Under the pieces are notes generated by a model. It was not told the origin of the DNA. It saw only the letters and a list, made by a program, of their open reading frames with translations, and made no database searches. Below are positions 34,605-47,200 of a DNA stretch of 64,000 bases, piece by piece. Position 1 is the stretch's first letter. Each line of letters begins with the position of its first letter. Made by a program: the position numbers and the translations under genes. This DNA comes from Capniomyces stellatus. Taxonomy: Eukaryota > Kickxellomycota > Harpellomycetes > Harpellales > Legeriomycetaceae. The stretch covers positions 397,930 through 461,929 of the forward strand of contig LUVW01000027.1 of assembly GCA_001661515.1 (NCBI GenBank). Reading direction: 5' to 3'.

Positions 34605-34909
34605 TGTAGTGTGAATTTCCGGCTTAAAATATCACCTGCATATATTACTGTTAACTGCTAGTCTTATTTTGATCTCACTCGAGATCGTCCGTATCTGATG
34701 TTTGTATACCTTTTATTGCTAAGTAAAAACTAGAAAGATTCACTCCTTTGAGTTGAATCTCATATCCTTATAACCAACTCTTTTTTGTTTTTACTATTTT
34801 GTTCATTTGTTTGGCTCATTTGTAGTTGGTTGTAGTATATGGTTAGTGTTTTGATGGGTTCTGTGAATCAAAAGCAAATAAATCACAAACGGCGTAAACA
34901 ACACAGCAT

Positions 34910-37472
34910 AGTCTAACTAGCAAGCCTAAAATAACCTGCATACCTGTGTAAATGCGCGAATTTTCTCTAAATGGTCCAAACCATTAAACTAGCGAGTGGG
35001 GTTCTTTTTTTTCAGCACTACGCCATTATCCACATCCACAACGTATTGACAAGACTGTTCCAGTATAAACATAATAGGGTATCATAATAAGAGTCGAGAT
35101 TAATTATTTCAAAAGCGCCATCTTCAAGTCCAATAAAGTGCTCTGTTAAGCGGTAAAGTTAGGGTAAATGAAAACATATAGATTCACATAACCTACGACT
35201 TGTACACATATTCGCCAAGCCATACTTTTCACAACAGGTGGTATTCGCAATTGGTACAGCTAGCCATAATCCAAATTTTGTTGTTTCGTGTAGGAAATAC
35301 TAATGCTCACAGGTCTACAAACACAGCACCAAACACTTATGTTACATATATAATGCTATGGCTTATAGAAACTATTGAGCCGACTTGCTATCGTTATCTA
35401 TTATTCATTGAAATTGCTATCTTTATCTATTGTTTATTATTGGTATTGATATTACATTCTTTATTTTGGCTGTGGTAAAATGTCGAGTAACCAAGTGGCC
35501 TGAGCTCCAATTGCAGAATTGGAAACATAATATATTGGTTTGATGCATTACTGAACCTTCCCCCCCACCCTCATTTTTCTGGGTGAAAAAGCTTAACAGT
35601 TTTACTTGGAATTGGATCATTGGTGAAACTAAATTGTCTACATTGTCTTTTGTTGTTTTTGAACCAAACAGGGATCAGCGTGTTAAACTTTCATTAAACT
35701 CGACAGTAAAATACACAGCAACTCAATATTACCTCCAAGTTGCAGCTGATCCGACTTTTGCGCCACTCATTTAGAGCCATTTGTTTGGTATTAACGAATA
35801 AAATGGGTGTCATTTTACTCGAAATATTCAAAGTTTACAAACATTCAAAGTATAAAAAACATTCAAAGTACACACAATTTATTCCATGTCAAGACTGTTT
35901 TTGTATAGAGTGTTCCACATAGTAAAAGTAATAGGCTTGTTTTTGGTAATAGATCGAGCTTTGTTGGGTCCAATTCCGGTGTGGTTGTTGTAAAATTCAT
36001 TTTGCATACACACACACTACTGGTACCGCTGACTTTTGCAAGAATGGTGGCTGCGAGTCTAATTTCACAGGCAGATGGTGGTGGTTCAGTTACTGCAATC
36101 AGGACCAATATTATAGCACAAACTAAGACCAGTAGCAAAATAAGCACCGTCACCCCTGGGTTTATATTCAGTTTAGCCCAATACCCAGCTTCACGTCAGT
36201 TTCTAGATGAGGCCAAGCTGGATCTGAATTTTTGAATAAATAAGCAATTACTACTTTCCACTAATCCAGATCCAACCACAAACACTAAAGGCTGTTTGCT
36301 AATAACACATCCAACAACTCTAAATTACCACCGCTTTCTGCAAATATTTGGTATTGTGCTGTGTCTCTGTTTTCTTTATCCGAGCAGAACACTGTCTCTG
36401 GATTAAATCCAACTTTGTATCAGATTTACTATGAATACTTCTGGTGGCTGGACTGAGTATTAAATCGATGTTTTAATTGCCGTGTTGTTGTAAATGGTGG
36501 TTTATAGCTACTTTATATATTCTTCAGATGCCACATGATGTAGCAACATTAGTCAAGCTGTCGATATTTCCTTAATACTGTTTTTAGCATAAACAAACAG
36601 ACATGCTTTATCCAATTAACGGGTTGACCATTTCTTTTGAGTATATTTGGTCATTATTTTGAAATTAAATTTAATGATCCGCTGCTTGAGTTCCTAGAGC
36701 CAAAAATACATAATCAGACAGGGAAAGTGGCTCGCTTTACCAGCTACCGCGTGTTAGTTATTAGTATATGGGAAACTCGAAGAATGTGGCCATACATTTT
36801 AGACAATTTACTATTAGTTAACAAGGTTTAGCCAATGTCTCATGGGAGGCGCTTTTGCTCCTTCGGTCGTCTAGCATAATATCGACGTTGACTCAATAAA
36901 TATCAAAGTCACATTACCTTGCTCAAATTATTGGTCGGCCTCAATGCTGCTACTTTTCTGAGTCCAGCGACGGTATTGTGCTATATGACCATAAATATCT
37001 TATCCGCTCAGCATTTCTGTTATTAATAGTAATATTAATATGAATATATATATCGTCTTTTAAATCACCACGCCTACTCGATACTGAGGACTCTTTGATA
37101 ATTGGGTAAAATGAGGTATTATTAATGAACGAGCTCTACTCACGAATAAAATTGCAACCCTTTTTTCTTAACAAATGAATGGGCCTTGATCTGAAAGTTC
37201 AGTTCAATTTTTTTTTTTCAATTGTAATTTTGCCTAGTCTATCTCAATTTTACAAGTTTACTTTTTTTCATTATTGAAATGGGTCTTACACTTTTTGATC
37301 CAAAAGTTTCTAGTTCAAAGCCAAATTTACCTAACGGATTACCGTTTTTTCTCGCTCTTTTGTGTCTTGATACTATTTATATATTTATTTCACTGTTGTG
37401 AATAAATCCGCATTCACAAAAAAGAGTCAAGTACAGTACTTTAAATTGGCTATAGCGAAATAAACTTGGAAA
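34910..37472. other. Interval without a supported gene
   Basis: About 2.5 kb between the LTR region and TSR2. Short frames such as 36044-36235 (+) and 36637-36831 (+) have ordinary amino-acid composition but no family match and no convincing splice context. They may be relics of inserted elements. Confidence 0.5.
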
Positions 37473-38140
37473 ATGGCCAATATCCACCCAAACAAACAAG
37501 CTTTTATAGAAGGAGTCGATCACGTTTTTACAAAATGGACAGCTCTTGGGCTAGCTGTGAAGCAAGAGTGGGGAGGTCCTGATTCACACGAAAAGAGGGA
37601 TTGGATGGTTGATGCGGTGGTTGAGCAATTTGACAAGAGTAAGTCTGCTACAATAAACTGTTGTCAATGACATTAGCAATTTGGAATGAAGCTGCAACAG
37701 GCTTAATCAGCCAGTATAACCGAATCAGTTGATTTTATACGTACAGAGTACCACTTAAACAACTGTGGTCCAGAAACAAGCTGTGTGCTTGAGAACAAAC
37801 CAAACAAAGCAACTAACAATCCAACTATTTGTTTCTAGAAGGTGCAAAGATTGATGAAGATTATGTCGAAGAGCTGTTGCTGCAGATTATGGAAGACGAG
37901 TTTGAGTGCGATATCGAGGATGGAAGTGCGGCACAGGTTTCCGCTATGCTTGTCAAGCTGTTTAAACAATGCATTGTTGGAGACTTCACTCTAGTCGATA
38001 CGCTAAGAGACGAAATAGACGCTAAAACAGCGCAAAGTGGTGGAGTTACAGCCGCAGATTTATCAGCCGCAGACCCTAACTCGGTAGTAGACGAAGACAG
38101 CGGCTCCGAGGTGGATGAGGATGCGATTATTGAAGATTAA
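37473..38140 (+). CDS. TSR2: Pre-rRNA-processing protein TSR2
   Basis: Tsr2 escorts ribosomal protein eS26 to the pre-40S particle and is needed for 20S pre-rRNA processing. Two exons, 37473-37638 and 37839-38140, are in phase, and the intron has an ACTAAC branch site. The product is 155 residues. Seen: the N-terminal helical WGG domain with FTKWTALGLAVKQEWGGPDSHEKRDWM, then EDYVEELLLQIMEDEFECDIEDGSAAQVS, and an acidic tail ending EVDEDAIIED that is characteristic of the family and contacts the basic client. Length is slightly below the yeast protein (about 205) because the tail is short. Start: the first ATG after an A-rich leader. Confidence 0.92.
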
Positions 38141-38250
38141 TCTAGACTCACAATTTGGCTAGTAATGACGCCACATAACACTGTATATAGCTGGGTTAAT
38201 ACTGCAAGAATTATTAATATTAATTACATTTTTAGACTGTATGTGTTCTA

Positions 38251-38583
38251 ATGTACTTTTTTCTAATAAAGCCACAGAAACGGGATTGGGCTTGTCGTAT
38301 AAAAACAAACCCCAATGGTATATTAGTTTTAAAGCCAATGGATGTCACAATCTCACACATAAGATTTTTTTTATTACTATGGTACATCATTCTTGGAAGC
38401 TTGTTGGTTGTCCAAGAGCTTGGTATAACCGTACTAGTATTTTGTACATTCAAAGACTTTGTCAAATGTTATTGGCATGGCCATTTGGTAAGAGTGTACC
38501 ACTGTTTTATAAACGCTATAGCTTTTGTTTTATTGCACACAACTCGTAGCTTGCTTCAAACGTTAATATCGTGGTGTGAATAG
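38251..38583 (+). CDS. Possible small two-helix membrane protein (hypothetical)
   Basis: An ATG-started frame of 110 residues just 110 bp after TSR2 on the same strand. It has a basic N-terminus and a hydrophobic stretch FFLLLWYIILGSLLVVQELGI, followed by FINAIAFVLLHTTRSLL, consistent with two membrane segments. I do not recognise a family, and another frame of about 100 codons overlaps it. It could be chance in T-rich sequence. Confidence 0.28.
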   Translation: MYFFLIKPQKRDWACRIKTNPNGILVLKPMDVTISHIRFFLLLWYIILGSLLVVQELGITVLVFCTFKDFVKCYWHGHLVRVYHCFINAIAFVLLHTTRSLLQTLISWCE

Positions 38584-40622
38584 TGAAAGATGGGCTTGTT
38601 GGAAGAAAATCTTGGCCGAGTTTGGTATATAAATAAAAGTTATCGTACAAATGGATAGTTGAAAAGTGATCAAACACCGATATACTTTGTGTAGAAATGT
38701 GTACAGCCAGGGTGATTCGCTAAACGAGTCAGTGTTTCACAACTAGCTTGCGTATATTTGCTGCATTATTCAAAATGTTCAGAATCTTGGTCATTGAGTT
38801 TGATGACCGTATTACTTTCATCTTTATCATATCAATGATGACTATTATGGCGGTTGCGTTTGGTTATAAATTTGCCAAGCACCTGTCTTTTCCTGATGAT
38901 ATTTGTAATTTGAGCTGCACTTAATCGCGGCTATGTAGCGTAGAGAGTGATAAAGTGTTGTGTACACACATAACTAGATGGCCTCCTAACACATTAAGCA
39001 TGGTGTATGTATTGCTGACTGAGTGCTTCTTGGTGTTGTTTGCTGTAAATCAGGACTAATTCATCCTGTAGATTTAGGTTTGGATCGGTAGCAAAGCTGG
39101 TTTATTGGATTTAAACTTGGTTAGTTTCAGGTTGAATATATATTAAAATAGCCAGATTGCACTAAACAAAAAATAACAGGTAAAGATTAATGAGCAGTTA
39201 AATAAAGTGACGATAATCAATATGGTTGGTGGTTATTGGTTATTTGGCGATTAGATTAATTAATTTAAATTGGCAAGAAATTACAAGTAACATTCACTAA
39301 TTATAAATCTGGTAACCTGAATCAACTTGCTAAAAAAAGCTAAATTACATTAAAGAGGTCAATCAACTGCGAACAAAGATCAAGCGGTTCTGTTATTGGC
39401 TATAGTTTACAAATAGAAATTATGGCATCAAATAAGGAAATGGTTTGTAAATTCAGCAAATACTGAGCTTAAACCAAGTGATTGAACAAGGATGAAAATG
39501 AGAAAAAGAAAAAAAAATTACGGCTAGCAAAGCAAGCCAATGTAAATGAAAAGGGATTTAAAAAGAAATAAGGCGCAAAAGCAAGGTGCAAATCCGAGAA
39601 CATTTGTAAACAAAAAAAAAAAACTATTAAAAAAAACCCCAATAACAAAAAAAAACTAATAACAAAAAAAAACTAACAAAAAAAAATACTAGTAATAAAA
39701 AAAAACTATTAAAAAAGATATAGATATCAATGAAAAAAAAGGATATATGGAGATGGTAAAACACAAAGGATAGTTTAGGAAGAATTTAGAACTGAGGCGT
39801 GGGGGAGTATGTGAAATTGTGTTACAAAATGGTAAAGACAGATAAATAAAGACAAAGTTTGCGTTAATAGAATTTAAAAAACTGAAATAAATCAGTCTCG
39901 AAATGGTGAAAAAAAAGCAATACAAAACAACAATAATAATGGTAAAGTTGACTTGGAGTAAATTAAATGGTAAAATTATATAATGAACAAACAACAAATA
40001 AGGTTAAAAAAAAATATCTAAAAGTTGACAATACGGTATAAAATTCTGAAGCTAGAAATAAACGACGCTGAATATTATTAAAATAAAGTGTTGACTATTG
40101 CAATTAAATTAATTGTAGTAAGAGTTAAGCTTTTTCTTATTGTCACTGTTTATACTTGAACAGTTGAATTTGATTTTAGCAAACACAAATAAGCAATAAT
40201 AGTCAAGCAGTCACTAATATAAAAGCTGAAACTATAGTTGTAGCTGTAGCGGAACAAGGTTTATTTTACAAGTATCAAAAGAAAACGAAGATACTGGCGG
40301 GGTAAATGAATCAAGAAAAAAAAAGGAGGAAATGAGCAGAATCAACTTGAAAAGATAAATAACAAGTAGAAACAGAAAAAAGCAAGTAGAAACGGAATTA
40401 AACGCAAGTAGAAGCAGAAAAAAAGCAAGGAGCGAAATTAAATGAATGGCAGAGAAAGAAAGTATGAAAGTAGAGATTTCAAAAGGGTAAGTAAAGATTT
40501 CAAATAAGATAAAGAAAAACAAAGAGGGCAAAGAAAGAAAAAGAAAAAAAGTCTAAAAGATAGAAAAAGTGGGCAATAAAGTGATAAATGGTGACTGTAG
40601 AAGAGGGGAAGGGCAAGAAAAT
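38584..40622. other. Upstream region of the RhoGAP gene
   Basis: About 2 kb. A 49-codon ATG frame with one hydrophobic segment lies at 38775-38924, too short to call. From about 39480 the + strand turns strongly purine-rich up to the RhoGAP start, including a poly-A-based repeat at 39610-39712. Confidence 0.6.
39610..39712 (+). repeat. A-rich tandem repeat (AAAAAAAAACTAATAAC-like)
   Basis: Five or six imperfect units combine a 7-9 base A run with CTAATAAC or CTATTA. It lies in the purine-rich upstream region of the RhoGAP gene. Confidence 0.75.
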
Positions 40623-43600
40623 ATGGAAGAATTTATAAGTAAAGCGATTGGGGGGATGGGAGTAGAAGAACAAAGTGGCGAAGAGAAGAGGAGAGATTTG
40701 ACAGTGGAAGTAGATATGTTTGAGAAAGAGCGGCGAGAAGAGGAGATAATGAGGAGCTATGAGAAGATAGTGATAGAGGTGTTGGAACTGGAGCAGAGAA
40801 TCACGGAAGAAGACAAAGCAGAGTTGTTTGTGTTGATGTCAGTGGGGTTGAGAGAGGAGGGAGGGAAGGGAACTCGGAGTGGCGGGGATAAAGGTGATGG
40901 TAAAAGTAACTTGGAGAGCGAGGGGAATGAGGGCGGAATTAAAGAGCTGTGGAGGGTAGAAAAGGGGTATAAGGAGATGGTGAAGTTTGATGGCAAGCTA
41001 AGAAAGGAGGTGGGAAGAGCGAATTACAAAGAGGTAGAGGGGGACATAATGGATTTTGAGAATTATGAGGGATTTTCACCGACAAAAAATGTGCAGAGTA
41101 GGTATAGAATGGAGAGGTACTTGAAAAGCATACATAGAGTAGGACGGGCAAATAAGAGGGTGATAGCAGCGTACTTGAGCTTTGGAAACAGGAGGAAAAA
41201 AGAAGGACAAAAGCAGGAGCAGGAGCAGGAGCAGGAGCAGGGGCAGGGGCAGGGGCAGGGGCAGGGGCAGGGGCAGGGGCAGAGGCAAGTTCAGGGGCAG
41301 AAACAAGGCTGGGGGAATAAGGAGGGGATAATGATGAAGAAGACAAAAAACAGAAACGAGTGGAAAAGAGTTTATGTAAAGGTGCGATCAGATAGACAGA
41401 GCTTGGAGGTGTATAGTAGGTATAAAGGGAACTTGAAGAGAGTGGTAGAACTGGGGAAGTTTGCGGTAAAGCCGGTTCGATATGCGGGGTTGGAGGGGGG
41501 CAAAATTGGGTATTTGATGAGCCCAGAAGAAAACAGCAAAAGTGCCAACAATGCCAGTAACACAAATAGTGGAAATATGGGACAGGTAGAGAGTAAAGCA
41601 GAGGTGTTTGGTCATATGATGCAGCTAGAGGAGTTGGAAATAGAAAACAGCAGCGCAAACAAGGCGGATATTCACGGTAGTTTGGAAGGAAACAGCAACC
41701 AGTATACAGAAGAAATTCAAAGCAGTGAAAACAGCAAAAATTCGATGATTTTGTGGGTTGATTCAAAAACAGAGCTTGAGTTTTGGATCAGGGAAATCAA
41801 ATATTGCGCAATTTTGTCACGAGAAGGAAAAACTAAAGCCGAAAGTTATTATGTTTTAAAGACCAAACAACTGAACTCTATAAACAACAACATCAATAAT
41901 AATAATAATAATAATAACAATAATAATAATGTTGATGTTGATGTTGATGTTGATAGTAAAAATAAAAGTAAAATTAGAAATCCAGGAAATGAATTCGGAA
42001 ATACTAGAATTGAAGCTGGGAATGAAAGCGAGCCATATCTAGATTTAAATCAAAGTCTAATTCAGAATATGAATACTGGGTTGGGGCTGGAGTTAGGGCT
42101 GGGATTAGGACTGGGGCTGGGATTAGGGTTGGGTTTAGAGTTAGGCCAGGATACTGAGGCAAGAGTGGATCAAATGTCTGGGCAAGAACCCGGGACGCTA
42201 AGGGAATTAGATTTGGTGCCTGGGAAGGAACTCGGGAAATTGCCGGGACCAAAATCGGAACCAGAACCAAAATCAGAACCAAAACGAGGGGAAATACGAG
42301 GGGAAATACGAGGGGAAATACGAGGGGAAATACGATCAAGTCCAGGTATCAACCACAACAAAGTTGAAAATGGCAACAGTGCAATAATAGGAGTAAACAA
42401 AGACATAAATGGATCAAGCAATGTAGAAAAGATAAGAAATGAAAGGGCAACATCGCCACCTTTAATGCAAGGATTTTTCAAAGATGCGACTGGAAGAATT
42501 ATGAGAATAAGCGAAAAGGAGCCGGAATTATCGCAAACAACGCCTTTTGTGACAACAGATCGGTTGGGAAAGTATGGCAGAACAAGGGAAGAAAATGATG
42601 ATGTTGAAAGTGACAATGGAATGGCAGAAAGCAAAAGAAATTCAAATTCAAAACCAAAACCAAACTCAAAATCAAATACAAATTCAAGCACAAACACAAA
42701 CACGAGCGCAAATTCAAACACGAGTGCAAATTCAAATTCAAATTCAAATTCAAATTCAAATTCAAATTCAAATTCAAATTCAAAACTAAAAAATAAAATA
42801 AATCGGGCCAGTCAAAAACATCCAACTCTGGATCGGATGCTACGGATCGGAAGCTTCAAATGGAGCAGGAAAAAGGACCAAAGCAACGAAAGTCTGAATG
42901 GAAAAGTAAGCAGTAATGAAGAAGAAAAATTGCACAAGGAAAAAGAAAAAGAAAAAGAAAAAGAAAAAGAAAAAGAAAAAGAAAAAGAAAAAACATCAGA
43001 AAAAACATCAGAAAGGGAAAAGGAAGAATTCGGGGCAAAACTTGCGGGATTTAGCCCAGTGTTTGGGACAAGTCTGGAGTTGGCTGCAAGACAAACCATG
43101 GTACGAACAAATTATTTCCTTCCAGCTATCGTGTTTCGCAGCCTAGAGTACCTGGACGCCAAACAGGTGTGGAAAGAGGAGGGCATCTACCGCATCAGCG
43201 GCAGTTCAAGGGTTATGGACATGCTGAAGGCCAAGTTTGACGCGAACAGAGACTACAACATTCTGGGCAGTAACGTCTACTACGACACCCACGCGGTCAC
43301 TGGACTGCTCAAACTTTATCTGCGGCTTCTGCCTACAAATGTCCTGACTACCAACCTGCTGCCCTCCTTTATTGCCTGTGTCACTGATGAGTCTATTGAC
43401 CGCTGCTCTAAGGTCGCGCACATTGGTCGCCTGGTTGCCGCCCTCCCTATAGAAAACTATACATTGTTACGCGCCCTGCTTGCCCACCTTATTCGCGTTG
43501 CGCGTAATTCATTGGTCAATAAAATGACTACGCGTAACATCAGCATAGTTTTTTCGCCCAGTCTTGGAATTCCTGTTGTCGTGTTTACGTTTCTGGCCAT

Positions 43601-43782
43601 TGAGTACGACTCTTTGTTTGCTATTGACCGCGATGGCCGCCCCTGCCCCATTGTACCCAACACCAATAACGGCAATGTTCATCCTACTTCACTTCCAAAA
43701 TCACAATCTAATGTTAATTCTGATCTTGACAATATTCCTATCAAATCTAATAATTTCAATCCTCAACAACAACAACAAATTC

Positions 43783-43827
<45 letters not shown>

Positions 43828-43943
43828 GTGATCAAGATGTCGACCTTGACGATTACGAGTACAGTTCAACTGAAGAATTGGTTATGGTTCCTATTTCGTC
43901 CAAATCTAACCAAAGTTTCAACTCATTCTCTACTTCAGACTAA
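40623..43943 (+). CDS. PH-RhoGAP protein (Bem2/Bem3-like) with many dipeptide repeats
   Basis: A Rho-family GTPase-activating protein, probably acting in Cdc42/Rho1 polarity or wall signalling. Single exon of 1106 residues from the first ATG of the frame. Domains: an acidic coiled N-terminus; a PH domain beginning NEWKRVYVKVRSDRQSLEVY (about 243) and ending ILWVDSKTELEFWIREI (about 370-390), with a large insertion; and a C-terminal RhoGAP domain (about 830-1000) with the arginine finger in EEGIYRISGSS (Arg857), YDTHAVTGLLKLYLRLLP, and NISIVFSPSLGIP. Between and around them lie runs of Gln-Gly, Asn, Val-Asp, Leu-Gly, Gly-Glu-Ile-Arg, Asn-Ser, Lys-Glu and a C-terminal poly-Asn, each from a short DNA repeat. 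There is no PX domain, unlike canonical Bem3. Catalytic residues are intact, so function is likely. Confidence 0.88.
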
Positions 43944-44208
43944 ATATACCAACTCCAAACACTTGCAAAATCCCATTATTTCCTATTGCTACCATTATCA
44001 ATACTATTTATAATCTTGTAAAGCATTTTCACCAACTCTTTTCTTCATAAACTTTATCATTATCCTTTTAATTTTATTTTTATTATTATCCCTTTTATTA
44101 TTTTAAATATTTTTATTAATATTATTTTTCAGTCTAATAAAATCCCAATATATAACCAAATAGTTTGCATATAGTTCAAGTATTTCACAGATTAATTCCT
44201 GCTCTACT
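43944..44208. other. RhoGAP-M16 convergent spacer
   Basis: 265 bases of AT-rich DNA between two facing 3' ends. It includes AATAAAATCC near 44138, which could serve polyadenylation. There is no gene. Confidence 0.6.
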
Positions 44209-47200
44209 TTATACTGCCAAGGATTCAAGCGAAAGTTGGCTAAAGGTAAAGTTGTGTGTTTTGCTTCCAAACCGATCAACAATGTCCGTGTATTTGGTAG
44301 GCGTAACCAGTACCGTTAGACTCGACGATTTTGGGTCAACAAACTTGCCAACGTGGTTGATGAAAGCTGTTCTCAACGACTCCAGTGTCACGTGGCTTAA
44401 ATGGTGGCGGTTCCAGATATTGTAGCTGTCCAGCGTGTCAAACCCAACAAAGTTCGCATACATCGCCATGTTGTTGACTCCTGACGCGCTGCTTACGCTA
44501 CAATAGTCGCAGAACTTGATATTGCTTTTAGCCAGATCAAGCTCAAACTCAGTAAACACCTCCGTAAAGTACGTTTCACTGGTCAAAAGCCGCGTAAGGA
44601 TCGACGATACAGCCAGAATCGCGTTTGGCGCGTCTGACAGGTCGTTGTAATTGATCGAAACAAGGCTGGACGTGGGTGAGTAGGACACATCAATTCCATA
44701 TCCAAATCCGTTTGCTCGTACCGCGTTGAACAGCAGCCCGTCCATTCGACTCAAAATATTGACTAGAACGCGTAAACTTGTGCTTTCAAGTGCCACTAGC
44801 GCGTCCATTTCAAATCGAAACGCGTCTGTATTTGACGGTTTGGTAACCAGCTTTGTGGCAATCAAGCTTTGAGCAAACGATGACCTTAAACTGCCAACCT
44901 CAACCACAAACGCAGAGTGACCTGCATCAGCTTTGATTTCTGGAATATCGGATTTTGGGCTGTATGGGAACGGGAATGGTGGTGACGGTGCTAAATTTGA
45001 GTTATTCACTCCACGCGTAATGTCAGTATTGATATTCCATTCAGCCACAGATGTGCCGATTAGACCTGGCGTGAAAGGTGCTGGGCTTTGAATTGGGACT
45101 CCGTATTGGATAAACGAGCTGTTTTTGGTTACTGCGTCTCTGATCGCGTCCAGATCCTTGATTATCTGGTCCATGTCTGTAACGTCGCTGTATTTATCAT
45201 CAGTCAACTCTACTTTTTTCTTTTTGTTGCAGTGCAAATCATTGGCGTTCGACTCTTCAGATTCCGAATCTGATTGGTCGGATTCAAACTCTGATTCAGA
45301 CTCGGACTCTGATTGGTCGGATTCAAACTCTGATTCAGACTCGGACTCTGATTGGCCGGATTCCTCTGCCTGGGCCTTGGAAAGCTTGATGATGTGGTTG
45401 AGGAAGGACTCCTGCTTGAAGATGCTTTTGTTGATGCTCACAGAGTCCATGCTGTTGCCGTAAATCAGCCGGCTCACTACACAGGCTATCAGATAGTCGC
45501 CGTTACGCTTGCTTTCAGTGAGCGAGCTGGCTAGGTTCTTGGACACAGTTTTGACTCTTTGCCTGGTGAACTTGGTGTACTTGATGCTCTGGATCAGCCA
45601 CTTGACACACAGCTGGGCATTTTCGGGGGTTGCGGTCATTTTCAGCTGGACAAACGACTGGGGGTAATTGGTTATAAACTCGTCGCTGCTGTTGCCCACT
45701 GTAGCAATATGCGCGACACACACTTTGGGTAGTCTGCTTACTACCTGCTTGTACCCAATTGTTCTCCCGCCAGCCACTTGGGTCTGTTCCTCAGCTGACT
45801 CGGACTCGGGCCCAGACTCAGGCCCAGACTCAAGTGCTGGTTCGGTGTCAAAAGCAACATTATTGGGAATGAACAAATCTGTATTGAACAAAAGAGCCTG
45901 GAATAGCGACATGTACTTGACCAGCCGACGGTCTAATCCCTCCAGCGACACCATCAGGTTCAGGTGCACAAACAGGCTGCTGGTCGACACGACACAGTTT
46001 GTTGTCAGTCTACTGCCTGCATTCACGCTTCTTTCCTCGCGGATCTCCAGCTCCTCAACGCCGGTCTTTGATGGATCGCCGGTCTTTGTCATTTCGCCGA
46101 TCACGTCCGCCGGTATATTTACCTTGTTTTCGGCTATTGACAGTCTGACAGTCTCATCATGCCTCTCCTTTTGCTGCTCAGTCATCCCCTCAACCAGCGA
46201 CGCCTCCTTCAGCTTAAGCTCAGCCTCCAGCTGCTGCCCCAGTTCCAGATCGGGCTCCATTTTCACCACCACACACTTACCGCCAATTAGCCACGCGGTT
46301 AGCAGGTCCTGCCAGTACTCCAGGCTCTCGTTCTGCAGTTCTTGCAACGTCGCCACTACGTTTGTGGTCTTTTCAAAGTTGGGTTGGGTGTCTTTGGGAC
46401 CGTTACTGTAGCTGTGTTCGAGAACTGCTGCTATCATCTGCTCGTTCACCGTCTCGATCGCCGACTTTTCCAGCTGCCGGAAATACTCCAGCCTGAATCG
46501 CTCAACCACTCCGCTCATCTCCTCGCTGCTCATCCCGTCCTCTGCTACCTGCCTAAGCTCTTCTACCACCATCTCGTAGTAGTGACTCCCCTCAAACAAC
46601 CCGCTCGCCCTGCCCTGCTCGTCCTGGTACTCAACCCCGCTAAATCGTATCTCTATACACGTTGGCACTTTTTCGTGCAATTCAACGTCCACGTAGTTCG
46701 CTTTTGGTTCCTCCAGTTCAACAAACTTCTTGTTCAACACCGACTCTCCGCTTTCCGTCAAAAACAAGAGCAGAACATTCAGTCCCACCTTCGTCTTTGT
46801 GTCCGTTATCACCGGTCCTATCCAACTCAGACTAATTGTTCCCACCATCAAACTTTCACTCGGAAACTTCACTCCTTTTTCCTCCATTTTCCCTCCCAAT
46901 TCCCGCACTTTGTTCTCTTTTCCCGCCCCCGTACTTGCCCCAGCCCCCAACTCTGCCTCCCCCCCTGCCCTTCTTTCAAATAAATAGCTATGCTTATCAA
47001 GCTCCGCAAAAAGCTCCTCCAAGTCATACCCTATCCCCCCAACCACTAGCACCGTCATTCTTTCCTGCAAGTACGCTCTTGAATGATACTCTTTCACCTC
47101 TGTGTTGCTCAGCTTTGCAATCTCCTTTGTCAACCCCCCACTCTCATGGTAATATATCGACTCCTCCCCATACAAGCTCCTTCTAACCTCTCGATCAAGC

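Noticed and set aside
35863..36235. Overlapping small frames on both strands
   Set aside because: They start at non-ATG codons for the longest versions and show no conserved motif; possibly relic sequence.
42004..42825. Long antisense frames with repeats over the RhoGAP gene
   Set aside because: They are shadows of period-six repeats, which open several frames at once; the sense frame carries the PH and RhoGAP domains.
45668..46983. Long + strand frames over the M16 gene
   Set aside because: They lie antisense to a conserved peptidase frame and have no recognisable domain.
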